Of a stretch of 13,480 nt of DNA, positions 1 through 5,361 are shown piece after piece. Origin of the DNA: an uncultured Alphaproteobacteria bacterium (GTDB lineage: Bacteria; Pseudomonadota; Alphaproteobacteria; Rs-D84); assembly GCA_904502245.1 (NCBI GenBank), contig CAJGDN010000023.1, positions 1-13,480 of the forward strand. Direction: 5' to 3'. The notes beneath the pieces were generated by a model. The model had not been told where the DNA came from. It did no database searches and saw nothing but the letters and a program-made list of their open reading frames with translations. Made by a program: the position numbers and the translations under genes. The number at the start of each line of letters is the position of its first letter. The first letter of the stretch is position 1.

Positions 1-918
1 TTCTTCCAAAGACAAACGGCCAGAATCATCTTTGCTCATTGGCTGTGGTGTACGAATACCCGCCACAACGTCTTCACCCTGGGCGTTAATCAAGTATTCA
101 CCATAGTATTTGTTTTCACCTGTTGCAGGGTCGCGGCTGAAACATACGCCAGTCGCTGAATCATCGCCAGAATTACCAAATACCATTGCCTGGACGTTAA
201 CTGCAGTACCCCAATCAGCAGGGATGTTATTCAATTTACGATATGTGATGGCCTTTTTGCTCATCCAAGAACCGAATACGGCACCAATACCCATTTCTAA
301 CTGTTTCCATGGATCCTGTGGGAATACTTTGCCAATTTTAACGCCGATTTCTTTGAACTTTTCAACCAATTCTTTCAAATCATCAGCTGTCAATTCTGTA
401 TCCAGTTTGTAGCCCTTGTCTTCTTTCATGCGTTCCAGGGTATGTTCAAACAAATCAATGTCTGCACCCATAACAACTTCGCTGAACATCATGATAAAAC
501 GACGATATGAATCATATGCAAAACGTTCGTTACCAGAAATTTTTGCCAATGCCTTGACCGTGTCGTCATTCAACCCCAAATTCAATACAGTATCCATCAT
601 ACCTGGCATAGATACACGTGCGCCAGAACGAACAGAAACCAATAATGGATTTTCCAAGTCTGCAAATTTTTTACCCATAATAGATTCAACATGCGCGATA
701 CCGTTGCGTACCTGGTCCATTAAATCAGTTGGATATGTTTGATTGTTTTCATAGTAATATGTACAAACGTCAGTTGTTACCGTGAAACCCGCAGGAACAG
801 GCAAACCAACCAAGTTCATTTCAGCCAAATTTGCACCTTTACCGCCCAGCAGATTTTTCATATCTGCCTGACCTTCGGCTTGGCCATTACCAAAGGTATA
901 TACCCATTTGTTGCTCAT
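1..918 (-). CDS. ppdK: Pyruvate, phosphate dikinase, N-terminal part (cut by left window edge)
   Basis: PPDK interconverts pyruvate + ATP + Pi and PEP + AMP + PPi in the cytoplasm; in fermenters it often runs as a PPi-linked pyruvate kinase. I translated the minus strand from the ATG at 918: 306 codons stay open to base 1, so the C-terminal two thirds (phospho-His and PEP-binding domains of a roughly 870-residue family) lie outside. The visible part is the ATP-grasp nucleotide-binding domain: GGKGANLAEM at residues 25-34, SVRSGARVSMPGMMDT at about 95-110, and near the end SRDPATGENKYYGEYL followed by NAQGEDVVAGIRTP, all highly characteristic of PPDK. The start is fixed by a strong AAGGAG Shine-Dalgarno at 923-928. 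It follows ptb on the same strand but is separated from it by a terminator and has its own possible promoter. The family call is very secure; the direction of the reaction is inference. Confidence 0.96.
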   Translation of the reverse strand, partial: MSNKWVYTFGNGQAEGQADMKNLLGGKGANLAEMNLVGLPVPAGFTVTTDVCTYYYENNQTYPTDLMDQVRNGIAHVESIMGKKFADLENPLLVSVRSGARVSMPGMMDTVLNLGLNDDTVKALAKISGNERFAYDSYRRFIMMFSEVVMGADIDLFEHTLERMKEDKGYKLDTELTADDLKELVEKFKEIGVKIGKVFPQDPWKQLEMGIGAVFGSWMSKKAITYRKLNNIPADWGTAVNVQAMVFGNSGDDSATGVCFSRDPATGENKYYGEYLINAQGEDVVAGIRTPQPMSKDDSGRLSLEE

Positions 919-954
919 TAGTTCTCCTTTGTGTAGAAATAAAAATGCCAATCG

Positions 955-983
955 ATTGTGGGGCATGAAATCTACAAATGCAA
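955..983 (-). promoter_or_regulatory. Possible ppdK promoter
   Basis: On the minus strand, TTGCAT (978-983) and CACAAT (955-960) are separated by 17 bases. Predicted transcription would start near 948 and leave a leader of about 30 nt containing the AAGGAG ribosome site of ppdK. The -10 box is imperfect, so this is a moderate prediction. Confidence 0.4.
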
Positions 984-1011
984 GAAAAAAATCGGCATAA
1001 AAACCGATTTT
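984..1011 (-). terminator. Rho-independent terminator after ptb
   Basis: Read on the minus strand, AAATCGG (1004-1010) pairs with CCGATTT (989-995) around an 8-base loop and is followed by a run of T. It begins directly at the ptb stop codon and separates ptb from ppdK. Confidence 0.8.
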
Positions 1012-1905
1012 TTACATTGTGCACGCACAGGCAATTGAAAACAGTTTAGATAAATCAGAATCCGATCGCGAATTCAGAACAATTGGTGCGCGTGCACCGA
1101 TAATTACACCACCAAATACCCAATCTCCAAATTGAACCATCGCCTTAATCGTGTTATTACCAGCTTCGATATTATCAAATAACAATATATCTGCATCACC
1201 ACGAATTGTACCATCGTATCCCTTGGCAACAGCAGCAGCACTGGACACAGCAATATCAAATGAAATAGGCCCAGATATAATACAGTCCCCCAGTTCCCCA
1301 TTTGCATTCATTTTCTGTAATGCGTCTGCATCAATGGTTGCCTGCATCGCAGGATTTAATGTCTCAACCGCACATAAGGGCGCAACACGTGGACACGCCA
1401 CCCCCATATGATGCGCAAATGACACCGCGTTTTTAACCAGACCGACCTTCTTTTCTAAATCTGGATACATCACCATCGCAATATCTGTTAAAAACAGACG
1501 ACGATTGCGCGACGGTGAATACAGCACGGATACATGCGACAATATCCCATCACCACGAATCCCGGTTTCTCGATTTAATACAGCACGCAAAATGTCGGCA
1601 GTATGTACCAGCCCCTTCATTAAAATGTCTGCGCGCCCATCGCGAACCAATTCAACCGCAGTACTGGCCACCGACAAATCATCGGCACAATCAATAATTT
1701 CAAAGTCGGAAATATCTAAATCATTTTTATTAGCAATGTCTGTTATAGCAGTCGCGTCGCCACACAGCAACGCATTTACAAAACCCATTTTATGCGCACG
1801 AACAACCGCACCCAACGCATTAGGATCCGTCGCACCAGCCAGTGCAATTGTACGAATATGCGCTGGACGCATTGATAAAATCATACGTTCAAAATCAGAT
1901 GTCAT
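1012..1905 (-). CDS. ptb: Phosphate butyryl/acetyl transferase family protein
   Basis: A 297-residue protein of the PTA/PTB family, which transfers an acyl group between CoA and inorganic phosphate (acyl-CoA + Pi to acyl-phosphate + CoA), feeding substrate-level phosphorylation through an acyl kinase. Length matches clostridial-type phosphotransbutyrylase (about 300 aa) rather than the longer fused enoyl-CoA hydratase/PTA forms. Family-like stretches include DILMKGLVHTADILRAVLN, the GIRGDGILSHVSVL segment, DIAMVMYPDLEKKVGLVKNA, GPISFDIAVSSAAA and ADILLFDNIEAGN. The reading frame is open upstream to 2028, but that extension is translated tRNA-Pro; the start at 1905 is preceded by AAAGGGGGTGGGGGA, a strong G-rich Shine-Dalgarno. 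No acyl kinase gene is visible nearby. Acetyl versus butyryl specificity cannot be read from the sequence, so the symbol is family-level. Confidence 0.87.
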   Translation of the reverse strand: MTSDFERMILSMRPAHIRTIALAGATDPNALGAVVRAHKMGFVNALLCGDATAITDIANKNDLDISDFEIIDCADDLSVASTAVELVRDGRADILMKGLVHTADILRAVLNRETGIRGDGILSHVSVLYSPSRNRRLFLTDIAMVMYPDLEKKVGLVKNAVSFAHHMGVACPRVAPLCAVETLNPAMQATIDADALQKMNANGELGDCIISGPISFDIAVSSAAAVAKGYDGTIRGDADILLFDNIEAGNNTIKAMVQFGDWVFGGVIIGARAPIVLNSRSDSDLSKLFSIACACTM

Positions 1906-1941
1906 TCCCCCACCCCCTTTGCCGTTACTGTATAAAAGCAA

Positions 1942-1967
1942 TAAAAAATGCCGCATTTCTGCGACGG
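1942..1967 (-). terminator. Terminator of tRNA-Pro transcript
   Basis: On the minus strand GTCGCA (1960-1965) pairs, with one G-T wobble, with TGCGGC (1950-1955) across a GAAA tetraloop and is followed by ATTTTTT. It lies 13 nt behind the tRNA 3' end and upstream of ptb; readthrough could still supply ptb, for which I see no convincing separate promoter. Confidence 0.65.
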
Positions 1968-1979
1968 TTTTAAAATTTG

Positions 1980-2056
1980 TGGTCGGGGCGAAAGGATTCG
2001 AACCTTCGACATCTTGGTCCCAAACCAAGCACTCTACCAGACTGAGCTACACCCCG
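1980..2056 (-). tRNA. tRNA-Pro (anticodon UGG)
   Basis: A 77-nt gene on the minus strand. Acceptor CGGGGTG (2056-2050) pairs with CGCCCCG (1990-1984), discriminator A, and an encoded CCA (1982-1980). The anticodon stem CTTGG/CCAAG encloses the loop TTTGGGA, anticodon TGG at 2022-2020. The T arm contains GGTTCGAATCC. All stems are intact. Confidence 0.97.
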
Positions 2057-2068
2057 AAAACGATGTTC

Positions 2069-2096
2069 ATTATAACAGCATTTTTTTAAAATGCAA
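2069..2096 (-). promoter_or_regulatory. Promoter of tRNA-Pro
   Basis: On the minus strand TTGCAT (2091-2096), a 16-base spacer, and a perfect TATAAT (2069-2074). The start site would fall about 7 nt upstream of the mature tRNA 5' end. Confidence 0.72.
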
Positions 2097-2117
2097 ATTT
2101 TTATTTTAATTTTCTGC

Positions 2118-2146
2118 TTGTTTCGTTTTAATAAGTTTTCTATCAT
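2118..2146 (+). promoter_or_regulatory. Promoter of the secreted protein/arginase operon (probably leaderless)
   Basis: TTGTTT (2118-2123), 17-base spacer, TATCAT (2141-2146). Seven bases separate the -10 box from the ATG at 2154, so transcription would begin at or next to the start codon. No Shine-Dalgarno is present, which is consistent with a leaderless mRNA. Confidence 0.5.
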
Positions 2147-2153
2147 GTAATTA

Positions 2154-3161
2154 ATGAGAAAAAGATTTGCAATTTTTGCCCTGTTTTTCAGTATTCATGC
2201 CGCGGCATGGGGGGCAACACGTGATGCGCAATTGACCAATACAACAGGTTACAACTATAATTATATGTATCCTTATTTAAGTAACCAAATGCGGACAAGC
2301 CTGAACCCAGGTGTCACAACATCACAGTCGACCAGTCCAATAAATACGATTGTTCGTACATCAAAAATGGCCGCCGATCGTCGCGTTGTTCCACGTCCAA
2401 CCGCGGCACGCAGCGCAACAAATACAACCGCACGACGTGTTAGTGCACCAAAAACAAATAATAATGCACGGGCAGCGCGCGCCACAACCACCAATGCGCG
2501 CAGCGCGGCACAGGCGCCAGTGCGAAACACAAACACAAATCGTCGCGTTGTTGCACGCAGTGGACTGCGTCAGAATGCACGTGTTCGCAATGCATCACGT
2601 GGGGACGCATCATATACTGGGCGCACCGCGGCAAATGCTGCAAACTATACCCAGACAGATGCAGAACGCGTTTCTTCGGTTCGATGCTTGGCAGACTATA
2701 CCCAGTGTATGAACGGATATTGCGACCGTAACGACACCGCATATAACAAATGCTATTGCAGTGCAAAGTTATCACAAATCGACGCACAATACCAGGATAC
2801 AATCGACGATTTAGTTAAACAAATTCTGACTATTCAGGGAACCAATAAATGGTCGGATGCAGAAATGAATGAATACTGGATGGATACAGTTGGCAAATAC
2901 GCAGGAACAGACAATTCATGGATTAATCTGGATAATGCGCTGAATATTGACTGGGCAGGAATGGAAAGCCGTGTTCGTGGTCAGTCTGCGTTTAACACAG
3001 GACACGAATATTGTGTCCAACATCTGCGTGGATGTTCTTATATGGCGGCAAATCTGCGCGATGCATATCGTTCTGAAATCGCACGTGACTGTGCAACCTA
3101 TGAACAATCATTACAACGTTTGAAAAATGCCGCAGAAAGTATAATAGAGGCAAATAAATGA
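2154..3161 (+). CDS. Secreted Asn/Ala/Arg-rich protein with Cys-rich helical C-terminal domain
   Basis: Function not recognised. The 335-residue product starts with a Sec signal peptide (MRKR, hydrophobic core to about residue 17, likely cleavage near 20-22). Residues about 65-165 are low-complexity and probably disordered: repeated Ala, Arg, Asn and Thr, very basic. Residues about 170-335 form a predicted helical domain with eight Cys (178, 185, 190, 200, 202, 287, 294, 313), an even number compatible with disulfides in the periplasm or outside; the core reads CMNGYCDRNDTAYNKCYC. The organisation (signal, basic linker, Cys-rich domain) resembles envelope or surface proteins, but no named family is assigned. 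Its stop codon overlaps the arginase-family start (ATGA), so the two are translationally coupled. No ribosome site is seen; a -10 box ends 7 nt before the ATG. Confidence 0.88.
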   Translation: MRKRFAIFALFFSIHAAAWGATRDAQLTNTTGYNYNYMYPYLSNQMRTSLNPGVTTSQSTSPINTIVRTSKMAADRRVVPRPTAARSATNTTARRVSAPKTNNNARAARATTTNARSAAQAPVRNTNTNRRVVARSGLRQNARVRNASRGDASYTGRTAANAANYTQTDAERVSSVRCLADYTQCMNGYCDRNDTAYNKCYCSAKLSQIDAQYQDTIDDLVKQILTIQGTNKWSDAEMNEYWMDTVGKYAGTDNSWINLDNALNIDWAGMESRVRGQSAFNTGHEYCVQHLRGCSYMAANLRDAYRSEIARDCATYEQSLQRLKNAAESIIEANK

Positions 3162-3994
3162 CAAATTTTTTAGGTATTGAATACGGTCGCGGTTGTCTGC
3201 GCACCGCAATTCCAGATGGACCAGCATTGGCACCAAGAACAATCAGAAACATGTTTCCAGATGAAAAATGGTTAATGGTTAGCCCCGGACCATTTGATGC
3301 AGAAAAATGTGAACGTGATCGTTTTGGAGAAAATCTGGAAATACAGAAAAAAATATACGCAAACACCCCATCTGAAAGACATATTATGATTGGGGGTGAC
3401 CATTCGGTAAATTATGGACATTTTGCGGCAATACGTGACAGTATACCAAACAATGACTTATGTTTAGTGTATATTGATGCACATTTAGATATTCATACAC
3501 CACAAACCGCCCTGGTCCAGGCATCTGGTGCGCCACACGGGACAAATGTTCGGGCGCTGATGGGCACGGGTGATGAAAGATGGATGAAATTGCAAAAAAA
3601 ATTCCCAGCATTAAAACCAGAAAATGTTTTTTATTTGGGTACACGTTCTTTTGAACCTGCAGAAATAGAATTCGTACGTGAAAATAATATATATATGAAA
3701 ACAACTGATATGCTGTCAACTGAATCAGGACTGGAATCTGCTATCCGTGAAATTCGTGAAAAGATTGGGAATCGCTCTTTTGTTGTATCGTTGGACTTTG
3801 ACGTAATTGACCCAAAATATTTTCGTGATGTTCTGGTGCCCGCTGGAAACGGATTAACAGTTGATGCAACCGCGCGTATTGTATCTGCATTTCGCGACGC
3901 ATTCAGTTTTGAATTTGTTGAATACGCACCATCAGGCGATGAATCCAGTGCGAACATTGCGAAAAAGTTAATCGAAATTGTCGTAAACGGTTAA
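3158..3994 (+). CDS. Arginase/agmatinase/formiminoglutamase-family ureohydrolase
   Basis: A 278-residue manganese ureohydrolase, a cytoplasmic enzyme family that hydrolyses guanidino or formimino compounds (arginine, agmatine, formiminoglutamate and relatives). All metal ligands are visible: GGDHS (His82), DAHLDIH (Asp107, His109, Asp111) and SLDFDVIDP (Asp213, Asp215); SGAPHGTN at 123-130 supplies the substrate-loop His127, and Glu245 in VEYAPSGDE matches the conserved C-terminal Glu. Length is slightly below the usual 300 or so. The ATG overlaps the upstream stop (ATGA), so it is coupled to the secreted protein gene, an unusual partner. The stop codon shares TTAA with the convergent gene on the other strand. 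Exact substrate cannot be told from sequence; DAHLDIHT rather than DAHADxxT is a mild variant. Confidence 0.92.
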   Translation: MTNFLGIEYGRGCLRTAIPDGPALAPRTIRNMFPDEKWLMVSPGPFDAEKCERDRFGENLEIQKKIYANTPSERHIMIGGDHSVNYGHFAAIRDSIPNNDLCLVYIDAHLDIHTPQTALVQASGAPHGTNVRALMGTGDERWMKLQKKFPALKPENVFYLGTRSFEPAEIEFVRENNIYMKTTDMLSTESGLESAIREIREKIGNRSFVVSLDFDVIDPKYFRDVLVPAGNGLTVDATARIVSAFRDAFSFEFVEYAPSGDESSANIAKKLIEIVVNG

Positions 3995-4932
3995 CGTGTA
4001 CGGGAAATGTTTTTTATAAAATACGATAACCGCTTGTTATCATTATAGTTCGCAGTTATATTAGCCAGTTTTAAGACATAGTCTATATCGCGTCGCGTAC
4101 AGTTATCACGTGCAGACGCGATTGTTTTTTTTGCCGCACATTCATCCATATTAATTAACTGACGATAAAATTTACGTGCAGGGTATGACATAGCACCATA
4201 ATTTGTTTTATATGTTTCGCCCCAATCAATTCTGCGACCACCACGACGATTGCGCGCTTCATCTTCATCAGTTTTGGTAAAAAATATTTTATTTTTATTT
4301 TCACGTTGTGCAATACCGTCTTCACGATCACCAGCCCATGCCGATAGCATGTACTTGTCGTACTTTAACGACGCCATGTACATTGGCACATTATCACGTG
4401 GTTCTGCATGATTTGCCGCCAAGGCGGTTGCCACTTCGAACCATGCACCGTGGCTGAAATTCATGTGTTCAGATGCATCGTTATGGTATAATTTTAAAGC
4501 ATAATGTGCATTTATTTGCGGGAATGATAATTTACAAACAAAGCCACATGCCCCACCCCATGGATTTACACCATATACATTCACACCGCGTGCAGTTAAC
4601 GTACACTTTAATCCAAACAAATCACCCAGTTCTGGCACTTCGTACACACGATCACATTCCATGTCACGCAAATCAAATGCATTTTTTACCAGAAAATTTT
4701 CCAAATTTTCACGAAATTTGGCCGTCACAGATGGTATATTCTGATTATTAATGCACTTTCGCAATTCTGGTGGCAACGCCCCCAGGTATGGTGACGCATC
4801 TGTATTATAAATAATCCGTTGCAATTCATGCGGATTGCGTGACCATTTTCTGCGCAAAAAACCCGTCAGTGCACGATGATGTACACGTGGTGTATTTGAA
4901 TCTTTGACTAAGATACGGTCGTTGAATAACAT
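3991..4932 (-). CDS. Uncharacterised 313-aa protein with kinase-like N-lobe motif
   Basis: Function not recognised. The soluble product (no signal peptide or membrane segment) contains GVNPWGGACGFVCKLSF followed by HYALKLYH, which looks like a protein-kinase Gly-rich loop and the VAIK-type Lys strand; a helix with Glu (HGAWFEVATALAANHAE) and a later IDWGE (compare DFG/IDWE) follow in the expected order. A clear HxDxxxxN catalytic loop is not seen, so it may be a divergent or inactive kinase fold, or the resemblance may be chance. The C-terminus is Arg/Lys-rich. It lies behind the spanin-like pair but has its own promoter, and the start codon lies 6 nt behind the -10 box with no Shine-Dalgarno, suggesting a leaderless mRNA. 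Its stop overlaps that of the arginase-family gene tail to tail, with no terminator between. Confidence 0.8.
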   Translation of the reverse strand: MLFNDRILVKDSNTPRVHHRALTGFLRRKWSRNPHELQRIIYNTDASPYLGALPPELRKCINNQNIPSVTAKFRENLENFLVKNAFDLRDMECDRVYEVPELGDLFGLKCTLTARGVNVYGVNPWGGACGFVCKLSFPQINAHYALKLYHNDASEHMNFSHGAWFEVATALAANHAEPRDNVPMYMASLKYDKYMLSAWAGDREDGIAQRENKNKIFFTKTDEDEARNRRGGRRIDWGETYKTNYGAMSYPARKFYRQLINMDECAAKKTIASARDNCTRRDIDYVLKLANITANYNDNKRLSYFIKNISRTR

Positions 4933-4938
4933 ATATCA

Positions 4939-4966
4939 TATATAGTACAAACACGATAAATGTCAA
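4939..4966 (-). promoter_or_regulatory. Promoter of the kinase-like gene (leaderless)
   Basis: On the minus strand a perfect TTGACA (4961-4966), 16-base spacer and TATATA (4939-4944). The -35 box overlaps the TGA stop (4963-4965) of the o-spanin-like gene. Six bases separate the -10 from the ATG at 4932, placing the predicted start site on the start codon itself. Confidence 0.62.
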
Positions 4967-5166
4967 TATTGTTTGTTATATTCAGCACATAATTTGTTAT
5001 GCCTGTATATATTGCGCGCCAGGTCGTCACTGATTACTTCCCAATCATTTGCACGCCCGTAAATTGGCGAACAAATTATCGACGCACACGTATTATTCGG
5101 TAATTGTGTATTTTTCGCGCAAGATGCGACGAATATCATCACCAGTACGATGAAGTGTTTCTGCAT
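4963..5166 (-). CDS. Small lipoprotein resembling phage Rz1-type outer-membrane spanin
   Basis: A 67-residue lipoprotein: Lys/His-positive N-terminus, hydrophobic core and lipobox VASC with Cys15, so it should be lipidated and, lacking Asp at +2 (Cys-Ala-Lys), sorted to the outer membrane. After the Cys, the motif CSPIYGRANDWEVISDDLARNIYRHNKLC has the 'Cys, Pro-Ile, Asp, Arg-x-Ile-x-x-His-Asn, Cys' layout I associate with Rz1-like o-spanins of alphaproteobacterial phages. Its first 74 nt lie inside the 3' end of the preceding gene in another frame, exactly the overlapped Rz/Rz1 design. A strong AAGGGGAG ribosome site inside that gene precedes the ATG, arguing it is translated. No endolysin or holin is visible. 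The call as spanin is inference from architecture and motif, not from a search; an unrelated small lipoprotein is the alternative. Confidence 0.68.
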   Translation of the reverse strand: MQKHFIVLVMIFVASCAKNTQLPNNTCASIICSPIYGRANDWEVISDDLARNIYRHNKLCAEYNKQY

Positions 5167-5320
5167 TTATCTCCCCTTGAATTTTGATAATTTTTGTTTG
5201 TTGTTTAGATGTATCTAATGCGGATTTTGTGTGACATCGCATCGTGCCTGCGTGCATACCGGCAAAATATGACAGAATCAAAACCAATAAAAAAATTAAT
5301 ACCATATATAATCTGTTCAT
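5093..5320 (-). CDS. Small single-pass membrane protein resembling Rz-type inner-membrane spanin
   Basis: A 75-residue protein with an N-terminal membrane anchor (about residues 4-23, MVLIFLLVLILSYFAGMHAG) followed by about 50 polar residues ending in DDIRRILREKYTITE, the type II topology of an i-spanin (N-in, periplasmic C-terminus). Typical Rz proteins are longer (100-150 aa), so this is a short version. Its 3' end overlaps the downstream lipoprotein gene by 74 nt in a different frame. The start lies only about 11 nt behind the T-run of the rho terminator, with a weak GGA ribosome site, so expression may depend on terminator readthrough or on an undetected promoter in the rho 3' end. The spanin call rests on the pair arrangement; alone it would be an anonymous membrane peptide. 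Confidence 0.62.
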   Translation of the reverse strand: MNRLYMVLIFLLVLILSYFAGMHAGTMRCHTKSALDTSKQQTKIIKIQGEINAETLHRTGDDIRRILREKYTITE

Positions 5321-5331
5321 TTTTTAATTCC

Positions 5332-5359
5332 AAAAAAAATCCCCCAAATGGGGGATTTT
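5332..5359 (-). terminator. Terminator of rho
   Basis: On the minus strand AAAATCCCCC (5350-5359) pairs perfectly over 10 bp with GGGGGATTTT (5336-5345) around a 4-base loop, the right side running into eight T. It starts 2 nt after the rho stop codon. Confidence 0.9.
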
Positions 5360-5361
5360 AA

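Noticed and set aside
1906..2028. 41-residue N-terminal extension of ptb beginning MVWDQDVEGSNPFAP
   Set aside because: It is the translated tRNA-Pro gene plus its terminator; the strong Shine-Dalgarno before 1905 marks the true start.
1505..2089. 194-aa open frame on the plus strand
   Set aside because: Lies antisense to ptb and tRNA-Pro, with no family motifs; ptb is clearly coding on the other strand.
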